Origin: Anaerolineae bacterium
GTDB taxonomy: Bacteria; Chloroflexota; Anaerolineae; Promineifilales; Promineifilaceae
DNA length: 64,000 nucleotides
Direction of reading: 5' to 3'
Assembly (NCBI GenBank): GCA_030425205.1
Contig: JAUIAP010000012.1
Coordinates: 62,001-126,000 of the forward strand
Under the pieces are notes generated by a model. That model searched no databases. It had not been told where the DNA came from and saw only the letters and a list, made by a program, of their open reading frames with translations. A program made the translations under genes and the position numbers. Positions 51,736 through 60,292 of this stretch are shown here, one piece after another (the first letter of the stretch is position 1; each line of letters starts with the position of its first letter).

Positions 51736-52174
51736 AGGCACGGTCAAAATTGACGCACCACGTCAACATATTTGGACAGCGATAACTGATCCAACATTAT
51801 TGGCTACCATCACGCCGGGTGTGCTTTCGGCCGAAACGATTGCGCCCAATGCGGAATTCCTGCTACAAACGGGCTTTCAGGTGGGAACGCAAACGATCAG
51901 CAATCCAATCTCGCTGCGATGGGTTGATATTCGGCCGAATGAGTCGCTCTCGATTGTGGCATCAATCTTTTTTGGGAGTGCGGCGTTTGAGATGGTCGGG
52001 GAGATGGGGATTTGTGAGAAAGGGGTTGTATTTTCGGCCGAATTCCCCGCTATCCCACGGCATATCCCACGCCCCCTCCTCCACCAAGTCGCTTCTCAAA
52101 CCATTCGGACATTTTTTCAGAATCTTAAAACCGAATTAGAGCATACAAAAGACAAGCATTTCAATCCCGAGTAA
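51725..52174 (+). CDS. SRPBCC/CoxG-like protein
   Basis: 149 aa from GTG 51725 (AGGAA before it); TTG 51707 is another option. It overlaps the end of the PhaR-like gene, so translation is likely coupled. Helix-grip fold pattern: FEGTVKIDAPRQHIWTAITD at the N-terminus, LLATITPGV, and a long C-terminal helix. CoxG-type members bind lipids or quinone-like ligands; no carbon monoxide dehydrogenase genes are nearby, so that name does not give a function. Confidence 0.75.
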   Translation: MRFEGTVKIDAPRQHIWTAITDPTLLATITPGVLSAETIAPNAEFLLQTGFQVGTQTISNPISLRWVDIRPNESLSIVASIFFGSAAFEMVGEMGICEKGVVFSAEFPAIPRHIPRPLLHQVASQTIRTFFQNLKTELEHTKDKHFNPE

Positions 52175-52244
52175 TCGCGTTCGGGATCGTCGAAAACGTT
52201 GGCAAACTGTTCACTGCCAACCCCTGACTCTTATATTTTATGGA

Positions 52245-52273
52245 TTGATCCTATAGCACTCCCGTGCTAGACT
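52245..52273 (+). promoter_or_regulatory. Promoter placing transcription at the TPR gene start codon
   Basis: TTGATC, 17-nt spacer, TAGACT. The -10 box ends 6 nt before ATG 52280, so the transcript would begin at or next to the start codon (leaderless). Confidence 0.6.
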
Positions 52274-52279
52274 GCTAAT

Positions 52280-52765
52280 ATGACAAGCAATATCAGTTAT
52301 GAACAAGCGATGATTTTTGTAGAGCAGGCGTTCCGCGCACAATCACAGGGACAGCTTGGTGAGGCGATCCAGCTTTATCAACGGTCGCTTGAAGTGCATC
52401 CAACAGCCGAGGCACACACCTATTTGGGATGGGCGTATAGCTTGTTGGGTCGCTACGATGAGGCAATTGAACAGTGCGAACTGGCAATCGTCGTCGATCC
52501 TGAGTTTGGCAACCCATATAATGACATTGGGGCGTATTTGATTGAATTAGGTAAGTGGGAGGAGGCAGTGCCGTGGTTTGAAGATGCACTGGAAGCGCAA
52601 CGCTATGAGGCGCCACACTTTCCACATGTCAATTTGGCACGCACGTATGAGCAGTTGGGGAAATTTAAGTCAGCACTTGAGGAGTATGACAAAGCGTTGG
52701 CAATTGCGCCGCTTTATAGACCAGCGCGAGATGCCAAATATGCGCTGTTAGGGCGCTTGAACTAA
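52280..52765 (+). CDS. TPR-repeat protein
   Basis: 161 aa, about four tetratricopeptide repeats (GQLGEAIQLYQRSLEVHPT, AYSLLGRYDEAIEQCELAI, IELGKWEEAVPWFEDAL, GKFKSALEEYDKALAIAP). A cytoplasmic scaffold for protein contacts; partner unknown. Monocistronic: own promoter and own terminator. Its last 18 bases overlap the end of the convergent O-antigen ligase-like gene. Confidence 0.88.
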   Translation: MTSNISYEQAMIFVEQAFRAQSQGQLGEAIQLYQRSLEVHPTAEAHTYLGWAYSLLGRYDEAIEQCELAIVVDPEFGNPYNDIGAYLIELGKWEEAVPWFEDALEAQRYEAPHFPHVNLARTYEQLGKFKSALEEYDKALAIAPLYRPARDAKYALLGRLN

Positions 52766-54019
52766 GTTATGAGCGGACGAAATGTCCGCTCTTTTTATTT
52801 CTTCGATGGGGTGATTGTCCAACACAGCATGATGGTGGACGGCAACTACTAAGCCAAACAACATCCACAGCAGAAAGTTGGGGCGTGCGCCAAGCGCAAT
52901 CGCATCAACAATCCCAAAAATGAAGTGTGCCAGCAGCGTCGCGCTAAGACCCGCGATCAGCGTGCGTAGATAGCGATCGTTTGTCCGTGTCCACCCTTGC
53001 CATAGTAAGAAAGCTGAGGCAATCCAGATGCTCAAGAACGCAATCATGGCAGGAATCCCCAAATCGACACCCGCCTGCAACAGTTGATTATGGGCGTGAC
53101 CCAAGTCTGTCGTCGGACTTATCGTGAACAGCGGATAGAGTAGGTGAACAATCTCCCGAAACATGTTCATCCCCATTCCCGTAAATGGAAAATCTTGCAG
53201 CCCATAGATCGCACGTGACCAGATTTCAACACGACCCGAAAGTGTTATTGCGCCTGCCGCCGCTTCTCCAGCCAGTGCCTCATTGGTAAAGAGCCACCAA
53301 CCGGCAATTACAGAACCAACCGCACCCCCTATCATAACGAGATAGTTAAATGGCTTTTTCAATGCAAGGATAATCAGAAGACCAATCGCCAGCACACCGC
53401 CTAGCCAACCGCCGCGTGATCGTGTCGTATAAAAGACAAACGTAAATATTCCACATTCAACCAACATGATCAGACCAAGCAGCCGTGCAAAAATCGTATA
53501 GCGTTGCGGTGGTGCAAAAAGCAACACGAACGCAATGGGCAGTAACAAAAAGAGGCAATAGGTGATCACGCCCGCCAACTCGTTCGGATTTGGGCTGAGA
53601 GATTGCAATTGGGGAAGACGCGCCGTTGCAAAAGGAAGTGTTGCTAAAAACCCGACGACCACAAGTCCAGACGCGAGCAGAAGCATCATGGTCGTCGCGA
53701 CCCAAAGATGTTTGCGTTGCGCAATACTAAACGCCACGACTGTAAAGAAGAGTAATAAATTGTAAAGCAATGCAATTACTTTTCTCAGGCTTGCCTCCAT
53801 ATCCGGGGTTGCCCAAAGGCTCACAAGAATTGCCAGAAAAATGACGAGAAGGGGGCCATTAAACGGTGTGCGTGGAAGCGGCCAATGATGCTGAATAAGC
53901 CAAAAGAGTGGAAGCGCAAGCAAAGGCAAGAGCAGAGGCAAAAACGACTCTCGGAAGAAGAGCGTCAATGGTAAAAAGAGTAGAATGTAAAGAAGTTGGA
54001 TAGGTGCAATACGCTGCAT
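52748..54019 (-). CDS. O-antigen ligase/polymerase-like membrane protein (Wzy_C family)
   Basis: 423 aa with about 11 membrane helices. The family is read from YTTRSRGGWLGG, GRVEIWSRAIYGLQDFPF, GMGMN and the large loop with GHAHNQLLQAGVDLGIPAM. Such proteins join lipid-linked sugar chains to an acceptor or polymerise them on the outer face of the membrane. Start ATG 54019 is one base after the stop of the gene upstream, which suggests coupling. Last gene of the polysaccharide operon. Whether it acts as ligase or as second polymerase cannot be read from sequence. Confidence 0.82.
   Translation of the reverse strand: MQRIAPIQLLYILLFLPLTLFFRESFLPLLLPLLALPLFWLIQHHWPLPRTPFNGPLLVIFLAILVSLWATPDMEASLRKVIALLYNLLLFFTVVAFSIAQRKHLWVATTMMLLLASGLVVVGFLATLPFATARLPQLQSLSPNPNELAGVITYCLFLLLPIAFVLLFAPPQRYTIFARLLGLIMLVECGIFTFVFYTTRSRGGWLGGVLAIGLLIILALKKPFNYLVMIGGAVGSVIAGWWLFTNEALAGEAAAGAITLSGRVEIWSRAIYGLQDFPFTGMGMNMFREIVHLLYPLFTISPTTDLGHAHNQLLQAGVDLGIPAMIAFLSIWIASAFLLWQGWTRTNDRYLRTLIAGLSATLLAHFIFGIVDAIALGARPNFLLWMLFGLVVAVHHHAVLDNHPIEEIKRADISSAHNLVQAP
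52771..52796 (+). terminator. Intrinsic terminator of the TPR gene, inside the opposite gene
   Basis: 8-bp stem gagcggac / gtccgctc, loop gaaat, then five T. It lies within the last codons of the convergent ligase-like gene on the minus strand. Confidence 0.85.
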
Positions 54020-54020
54020 G

Positions 54021-55157
54021 TTAGATTTTTTGATGGCGAATAATTTGCCAAAGGTGATGCCATCGGCGGGGCGCGCCATAGCGGGCATTGAGCCAACTTT
54101 TTTCGGGCCAGAGCGCGCGGAAGAATAGTCGGCTGGAATCGCGGAGCCGGTCGGGTAGGGATAGGAGAAAAAGAAAGTGAGGAATACCTTTCTCTAGATT
54201 AACTGTGTCGAGAACAAGTTCAGGTGAAATAAACTTTGCGAGAAGCCGTTGTTGCCAATGTGGCGGACGCAACTGAGCTAGCGCACTTTCTACACCTGAT
54301 AAGTCAAGGATTGATGCTGTGAGATTAAGGTGTAGCCAAACGACGGTTGCCACTCGCCATTTTTGCGCTTTGGTCACTAATTTTTGCCAATCAATTGGGC
54401 TACCACAAACGATGTAGGCAGTATCGACAAAGGCGCGTAGCGCGTAGAGGCTGACCTGATGTTGTGCAACGTTGTGGACGGCAAGTTGAATAATGCTGTC
54501 TTCGGCCGAAAGTCGCCGCACCGGATATCCATCAATGTTATCTAAAATACTGTCCTGCCACATGGTCGCAAAATCAATCGTGGCCGTGCGCTTTTGCCAC
54601 CAGCCAGAAACTGGCGCAAATTGTAACTCGATTAAGTTGCGCGGATACTCTGCGGCAACGATTTGGATTTCCCCATCGGAGAGTGTCTGCAATGCAGCAG
54701 GACGCGACTCCTTTTCGATATTCTGTGTAAAACCCGCTCCAACTAACTGTTCGACGGCGAGGGGCATTTGTCGGCGCGGAATCCACAAGTCGATATCGCT
54801 CATTGTGCGTGAGGCGATGTCATCGTAAACGCCGTGAATGAGCGAGATTCCCTTGAGTAAAAGGGGGGTGATTTCGGCCGAATTCAACGCTGCTAATGCG
54901 CGTTTAAATAACAGATCGTGGACACTGTTTTCGCCCAATATGAGATAGTAGTCTAAGTCTAATTCGGCCGAAATTGACGGCACACGTTCCCGTAAACACA
55001 ACGCTCCCAACCCAGCCAGCGCATGGTCCCGTAACCATGCCGCCGCTAAGTCAGGAGCAATATCTTGCAACAGATGCGAATGTTCGTCTACTAATGCCCG
55101 CAAAAGCTGTCGTTTAGACTCGACTGAAAGTTCATTCTGCTGAATTCGAACCGTCAT
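54021..55157 (-). CDS. NTP_transf_5 family nucleotidyltransferase-like protein
   Basis: 378 aa. The key piece is LLLKGISLIHGVYDD...RTMSDIDLWIPR, with the two Asp of MSDIDLW as metal ligands of a polymerase-beta-type nucleotidyltransferase. This family is often found in capsule and exopolysaccharide clusters without known activity. Its start overlaps the stop of the upstream fusion gene (ATGA), and the ligase-like gene follows after one base. Confidence 0.8.
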   Translation of the reverse strand: MTVRIQQNELSVESKRQLLRALVDEHSHLLQDIAPDLAAAWLRDHALAGLGALCLRERVPSISAELDLDYYLILGENSVHDLLFKRALAALNSAEITPLLLKGISLIHGVYDDIASRTMSDIDLWIPRRQMPLAVEQLVGAGFTQNIEKESRPAALQTLSDGEIQIVAAEYPRNLIELQFAPVSGWWQKRTATIDFATMWQDSILDNIDGYPVRRLSAEDSIIQLAVHNVAQHQVSLYALRAFVDTAYIVCGSPIDWQKLVTKAQKWRVATVVWLHLNLTASILDLSGVESALAQLRPPHWQQRLLAKFISPELVLDTVNLEKGIPHFLFLLSLPDRLRDSSRLFFRALWPEKSWLNARYGAPRRWHHLWQIIRHQKI

Positions 55158-58102
55158 TTTGTCTGTTCTACAACTTCTTGCGCCACATTAGGCGGCTGAT
55201 AACTTGGTATCAGTTGCCGCAACGCTTCAATAACCTCTGCACTTGACTGGTTGCTGGCAACTAACTGTTTAAGCTCAGAAAGAAGTTCATCTAATTTGAT
55301 ACAATGCTGTTCACCCGCATTATTTGCCAAGAAAATTTTGTGATGGCGTGTCCGTTGATGTTGTTCACCATCTGAGAAAAGCTCTTCATAGAGCTTTTCA
55401 CCGGGTCGCATTCCAGTGAAAACAATATCGATGTCCTTGCCAACCTCAAAACCTGATAGTTCGATCAAATCGGTTGCCAAGTCGACGATTTTAACAGGTT
55501 CTCCCATGTCTAGCACAAACACTTCATCACCACTACCAAGAACGGCCGATTGCAACACCAGCTGCACGGCTTCTGGAATTGTCATGAAAAAGCGTGTCAT
55601 CCGTTCATCCGTAACAGTCACGGGGCCACCCGCTTCGATTTGCTTGCGGAACGTCAACACAACGCTACCACGGCTGCCCAATACATTCCCAAATCGCACG
55701 ACCACATACGGGCGTTGCGTCTCTTGCGCGGTGCGATGAACGAGCATCTCAGCCATCCGTTTTGTGACCCCCATCACGCTTGTTGGATTGACCGCCTTAT
55801 CCGTCGATATCATCACGAACCGTTCCACACCGACCCGTTGCGCCGCTGCCAATACGTTGCGCGTTCCAAAGACGTTATTCGTAATCGCCTCAACTGGGTT
55901 ATGCTCCATTAACGGGACGTGTTTATGTGCAGCAGCGTGGAACACAATATCAGGTTGGAATTCCTCAAAAACGGCGTGGATGCGATCTGGAAAACGAATA
56001 TCTGCAATAACGGCGTGCAGTTCGCCGGGTAGGGGGCGCAATGCGCGTAATTCCGCGTTAATCGAAAAGACTGAATTCTCGCCGTGTCCCAAAATGACCA
56101 GCTTCTTTGGATCACACGCCCAAATCTGGCGACATAACTCTCCACCAATTGAACCGCCACCACCTGTTATGATCACTGTTTTGCCACGAATCAACGAGCG
56201 CACTGCCTCGAAATCAGTATCAACAGGTTCGCGACGCAGGAGGTCTTCGATTTGGACATCGCGCAGTTGGCTAATTTTCACTGTCCCAGAGAGAACTTCG
56301 CTGATCGTTGGCACAATTTTGGTTTGGACATTTGCCTTTTCGCAGATTTGTACAATTTCACGTACCAGCTTTCCCGGCGCATTTGGCATTGCAATGATGA
56401 CTTGCTGGATCTTCAATTGGGCAATTGCTTGGTCAACAGTGTTCCAATGACCAATAATAGGGACACTATAAATGTGTTGTCCGACCATTTCTAAATCATT
56501 ATCCATAAATCCAACCACTTCAGTAGCAAGTTTAGGCGTGTTTCTGATTTCACGGGCAATGCTTGCCCCTGTATCTCCAACTCCAACGATTAAGACACGA
56601 CGTAACGGTTGAACTTGGATTGGATGTTGCCACGAGAGAATATGACTCGCAAACCGATTCCCACCGATAGCAAGCAATGTCAGGACACTATCAATGATTG
56701 GAATTGAACGTGGCAAAATGACGGGCGTGATTTGTCGTACAACAAAAAATGTGATTGTGATACCAATAGAACTGACGGCGACAGCAGCCATGATTTGTAC
56801 TAAATCATTCTTGTCCGCATATTGCCAGACGCGACGATATAATCCAAAAGTGTAGAAAATGGTGATGCGAAATACCAAAGCTGAAAGAGTGTATATAAGT
56901 AAATTATTGACATAGAGTGCGGGTGGTTCTGTATCGATACGAAGAAACAAGGCTATTAAGGGTGTCACCATCAGCAGAAAAACATCAAGTACAAAATAAT
57001 AGCGATTGCGCCATGACTTGATTTGGTTAGATAACCCTACTAAAAAGGGGGCGACAAATCTATTCCAATTTGCAACACGCCATTTGACAAATGAGACAAA
57101 GATTGCGACGATTGACATCCATAAGGTAGAGAATAATGCCACACTTGAGCGGCTTTGCGTTAACCATAATCCAAGCAGAGGAATACTTGATGCTGCAAGC
57201 AATATGTACAATATTGTAACGGTATTGTGCATCATACCGTCTGTTACCAATCGTTGATACAGATGTGTGCGATGCGCTTCAAGAACATTTTCACGTTTGA
57301 TCAAGCGGTGTACAAAAGTAAAAACGGTGTCAAATAAGAACGGCCAAATCAACAAGATACTAGCCACAAGCGTCACCCCTCTGAGGTTCGAGCTGTGTAC
57401 AAAATAGAGGGGGATCGTCGCAAATGTGAACCCAAGTAGCGTGCTGCCAGCATCACCCATGAATACTTTTGCGGGATGCCAGTTATGATACAAAAAGCCT
57501 AAGCTACTTCCAGCGATCAGGACTGTCCAGATCATCACAATGGGGACGTTCGCATAGATGGCAAGTCCAAACCAACCTATTGATGCGACAATCGCATGAC
57601 TGGCGGCGATCCCGTCGATCCCGTCCATAAAGTTATAGGCATTTATCATCCCAACAACCCAAACAAATGTGAGGGGAATACCTACCCAACCTAATCGGAT
57701 AGAACCCGTAAAGGGCAGGATAACTTCTTGCCAATCACCAATAAAAAAGACGGCAGCGAGGGCAACGGCAAACTGAACGCTGAAGCGCAATCGTGCTGGC
57801 AAGGAGCGCATATCATCGATAAAACCAACCAATGCCAGCAGAGAGCCACAAAAAAGATAGACAACAATTGGTAAGTTGAAAGTATTCTCAAACAGATACA
57901 ATGTGGTAGAAAGACCAATCAATAAGGTAAGAACAATTCCAATACCTGCACCGCTAGGCGTGGGAAGTGTATGCAGGCTGCGATGGTTAGGGAGCGCAAC
58001 GACTTGCTGTTGTGTTAACCAGTAACGTAACCATTGAACAAAAGCGGCTGTCGCCAATGTACTTAAACCAAAATAGAGGATGAGAATGCTCCAGTTGTTC
58101 AT
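55154..58102 (-). CDS. Fusion: WecA/TagO-like sugar-phosphate transferase plus CapD/WbpM-like 4,6-dehydratase
   Basis: 982 aa. Residues 1-~340 are a polyprenyl-phosphate sugar-1-phosphate transferase: HRSLHTLPTPSG (39-50), FIDDMRS with D96/D97, NAYNFMDGIDG (154-164), HPAKVFMGDAGST and RTHLYQRL. About ten helices. Residues ~365-982 are a membrane-bound nucleotide-sugar epimerase/dehydratase: four helices, a first nucleotide fold, then GGGGSIGGELCRQI (~645-660) and STDKAVNPTSVMGVTKR, with the Ser/Met/Lys set of the WbpM/CapD group. The first part starts lipid-linked glycan synthesis; the second converts UDP-GlcNAc-type sugars to a 4-keto-6-deoxy form. Normally these are two separate proteins. 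No frame break is seen. Confidence 0.9.
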   Translation of the reverse strand: MNNWSILILYFGLSTLATAAFVQWLRYWLTQQQVVALPNHRSLHTLPTPSGAGIGIVLTLLIGLSTTLYLFENTFNLPIVVYLFCGSLLALVGFIDDMRSLPARLRFSVQFAVALAAVFFIGDWQEVILPFTGSIRLGWVGIPLTFVWVVGMINAYNFMDGIDGIAASHAIVASIGWFGLAIYANVPIVMIWTVLIAGSSLGFLYHNWHPAKVFMGDAGSTLLGFTFATIPLYFVHSSNLRGVTLVASILLIWPFLFDTVFTFVHRLIKRENVLEAHRTHLYQRLVTDGMMHNTVTILYILLAASSIPLLGLWLTQSRSSVALFSTLWMSIVAIFVSFVKWRVANWNRFVAPFLVGLSNQIKSWRNRYYFVLDVFLLMVTPLIALFLRIDTEPPALYVNNLLIYTLSALVFRITIFYTFGLYRRVWQYADKNDLVQIMAAVAVSSIGITITFFVVRQITPVILPRSIPIIDSVLTLLAIGGNRFASHILSWQHPIQVQPLRRVLIVGVGDTGASIAREIRNTPKLATEVVGFMDNDLEMVGQHIYSVPIIGHWNTVDQAIAQLKIQQVIIAMPNAPGKLVREIVQICEKANVQTKIVPTISEVLSGTVKISQLRDVQIEDLLRREPVDTDFEAVRSLIRGKTVIITGGGGSIGGELCRQIWACDPKKLVILGHGENSVFSINAELRALRPLPGELHAVIADIRFPDRIHAVFEEFQPDIVFHAAAHKHVPLMEHNPVEAITNNVFGTRNVLAAAQRVGVERFVMISTDKAVNPTSVMGVTKRMAEMLVHRTAQETQRPYVVVRFGNVLGSRGSVVLTFRKQIEAGGPVTVTDERMTRFFMTIPEAVQLVLQSAVLGSGDEVFVLDMGEPVKIVDLATDLIELSGFEVGKDIDIVFTGMRPGEKLYEELFSDGEQHQRTRHHKIFLANNAGEQHCIKLDELLSELKQLVASNQSSAEVIEALRQLIPSYQPPNVAQEVVEQTK

Positions 58103-58124
58103 GATGATATACCTGTACTGCTTT

Positions 58125-58150
58125 ACACCACTTTTGTTTTAGAGTGGTGT
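58125..58150. other. Hairpin in the 97-base gap of the polysaccharide operon
   Basis: 8-bp stem acaccact / agtggtgt with a 10-nt loop, upstream of the fusion gene. No T-run follows on the minus strand; it may be an RNA-stability or attenuation element. Confidence 0.4.
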
Positions 58151-58199
58151 TTGATGTGAACGACAAACTAGAAAATTTGCTGGATAATTAGAATGAACG

Positions 58200-59138
58200 T
58201 CAAGGCTCGTCAATCGTATACGCTTTGCTGAGGGCTTGTATCGTTGTGTAAGGGGGTTGAAAGTTGAATAAACGGATGAATTTATCTGCCGAAAACACCG
58301 CCGACCCAATATAAGTTAAAAAGGTCTGCTTGAGTTTGGGCAGCTTACCGCCGCTCAAACGAGACAAACCATCCCAAAGCGTCAGCATGTATTTGACGGG
58401 CATTAAGGGAATGCTGATCACATATGGTTTGTTTGGCAAAACATTGCAAATCGTTGTGACAATTTCACGTAGTGTCAGAGAGACACCGTCCGTTAGGGTA
58501 AGACGCTCTCCATTAGCGACTTCTGGATTAGTTATGCAAAGTGCAATTGCGGCAACAGCGTGTTCAATGAACAGCAAACTCTTTCTGTTTTTGCCCTTGT
58601 CAAAAATTGGGACAAATCCAAACTTTGCCAATCGAATAACAGATTGAAGATTGCCGGGTGCATTTGTACCGTAAATCATGCAGGGGCGCACCGTGCAGCC
58701 TTGTATTTTGTTTTGGTCAATTAAATTGTGGAGATAATCTTCAGCGTCTCGTTTGCTGACTGCGTAAGGTGATGTGGTTTCCCCAATCGCTGCAACAGTG
58801 CTGACAAAGAGGAAAAAGGGGGGGGTAGGCTGTGCAGCGGCTAAATCAATGAGCGCAATTGTGGCATCGCGGTTTATTGCAAAACAGGCTGCAATATCAG
58901 CTTCTGTTTGGGCGACACGATGGACATAGGCTGCTGTGTGGATAATGACATGACAGCCTTGCACAAACTTCGTACACGTTTCAGCTTCTCGAATGTCGCC
59001 AATGACTGATTCGCCGCGGGAATCGGCCGATTGTGTGCGTGTCAGCCCCTTAACATGCCAACCCGCATTTAGAAAATGATTTGTCAGATGACGACCAAGA
59101 TAACCGTTTGCACCTGTAATGCCAATCGTCGATGTCAT
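58200..59138 (-). CDS. NAD-dependent sugar epimerase/dehydratase
   Basis: 312 aa, extended SDR. TGANGYLGRHL nucleotide loop at the N-terminus, Ser in FVSTVAAIG and the catalytic pair in YAVSKRDAE. Related to UDP-glucose/UDP-GlcNAc 4-epimerases and reductases that act after WecA-type sugars; the exact sugar is open. Start overlaps the stop of the upstream glycosyltransferase (ATGA). Confidence 0.85.
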   Translation of the reverse strand: MTSTIGITGANGYLGRHLTNHFLNAGWHVKGLTRTQSADSRGESVIGDIREAETCTKFVQGCHVIIHTAAYVHRVAQTEADIAACFAINRDATIALIDLAAAQPTPPFFLFVSTVAAIGETTSPYAVSKRDAEDYLHNLIDQNKIQGCTVRPCMIYGTNAPGNLQSVIRLAKFGFVPIFDKGKNRKSLLFIEHAVAAIALCITNPEVANGERLTLTDGVSLTLREIVTTICNVLPNKPYVISIPLMPVKYMLTLWDGLSRLSGGKLPKLKQTFLTYIGSAVFSADKFIRLFNFQPPYTTIQALSKAYTIDEP

Positions 59139-60292
59139 GGTTGGTTCAACAAGCGATCATATGTGTTGACGACCCTTTGGAAAACGAGCCGTTGATCAAA
59201 ATGTTCTTTGGCAAACTCAACTGCATGCGCTGTCAGTTGAGCGCGATAGTCGGGTGAGTCGAGCAAAGTTAGAATCCCTTTTGCCAAGGCATCAACATCG
59301 CGTAGTGGAACAAGTAGCCCTGTTTCCCCGTGCTTGACAACCTCTCGGTTACCGCGAATATCGGTTGCAACGAGACCAACACCCATCGTCGCCGCTTCCA
59401 TCAGTGAGCGGGGAAATCCTTCTCGATGAGAAGGAAAGGCAAATACGTCCATTATTGAAAGCAATGCGGGAATGTCGTCTCGTGTGCCTAACGATAGAAC
59501 ATCCTTGCCAACTTCTAATCCATAGGTCGCAAAATCCTCGTCTCGAAAAACGTCGCGCTTTTCATGCTCAACGGGGCCAATGGCAAGAAAGACGGCATTC
59601 GGATAGCGTTGTTTTACCTGTTTGGCAGCAGCAGCAAACTCTGGATACCCTTTTTCTGCCACTAAGCGTCCAATGATGCCAATGACGGGTGCATCGGCCG
59701 CGACACCAAGTTCCAATTTTTTGACGCGTCGTGATGCTGCATCAAAGCAGCTAGGGTCAAAGTCAGCTAGGTTGATCCCGTTGCCAAGATAGCTGATTGT
59801 GTCTGGACGACAAATTTTTAGGCGCAGTGCAGTCTCAATATCTTCACTGTTTTGAGAGAGGATATGAGTTGAGCAGAGTGCGGCAATCCGCTCCATATTG
59901 GCAAAGAAAAATTGACGCAAACGGCTGCTGTCTGGCGTGAAATAAAAACCATGCACCGTGTTGATGATAATTGGAACACCCGCAAGACGGGCAGCGAGTT
60001 GACCGATCAACCCTGTTTTGGGATTGTGGGTGTGGACGATATTCGGCCGAATTTCCCGAAAGAGTCGATACAGTTGAAAAACTGAACGCAAATCTTTCAG
60101 CGGTGAAATGCGCCGTTCAAACGGCACTTCATATAGTCTGATCCCCATTTCCTCAATCTGCTGTCTTTTATCTGTTGGACTAATTACGCCGCCAACAGTA
60201 TAGCCTGCGCTTTGAATGTGTTGAAGCTGGTCGTCAAGTAAATTGCAAAGTGTCCAGTCGGTGGTTGTTACATGTATGACGAAAGGATTCAT
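59135..60292 (-). CDS. Glycosyltransferase, GT4 family
   Basis: 385 aa. GT-B fold: acceptor half with VHTHNPKTGLIGQLAARLAG and NTVHGFYF, donor half with IGIIGRLVAEKGYPEF and the E-x7-E motif HREGFPRSLMEAA. Resembles EPS enzymes that add the second sugar to a lipid-linked unit. Cytoplasmic or membrane-bound. Stop and start overlap with both neighbours. Confidence 0.9.
   Translation of the reverse strand: MNPFVIHVTTTDWTLCNLLDDQLQHIQSAGYTVGGVISPTDKRQQIEEMGIRLYEVPFERRISPLKDLRSVFQLYRLFREIRPNIVHTHNPKTGLIGQLAARLAGVPIIINTVHGFYFTPDSSRLRQFFFANMERIAALCSTHILSQNSEDIETALRLKICRPDTISYLGNGINLADFDPSCFDAASRRVKKLELGVAADAPVIGIIGRLVAEKGYPEFAAAAKQVKQRYPNAVFLAIGPVEHEKRDVFRDEDFATYGLEVGKDVLSLGTRDDIPALLSIMDVFAFPSHREGFPRSLMEAATMGVGLVATDIRGNREVVKHGETGLLVPLRDVDALAKGILTLLDSPDYRAQLTAHAVEFAKEHFDQRLVFQRVVNTYDRLLNQP

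Noticed and set aside
51725-52174. Carbon monoxide dehydrogenase accessory gene (coxG)
   Set aside because: Only the SRPBCC fold is shared; no cox genes occur in the window.
55154-58102. Two separate genes in place of one fusion
   Set aside because: The frame is uninterrupted through the junction near residue 340-370, and no internal start with a ribosome site was found.
58125-58150. Terminator inside the polysaccharide operon
   Set aside because: No T-run follows the stem on the minus strand, and the genes on both sides belong together.
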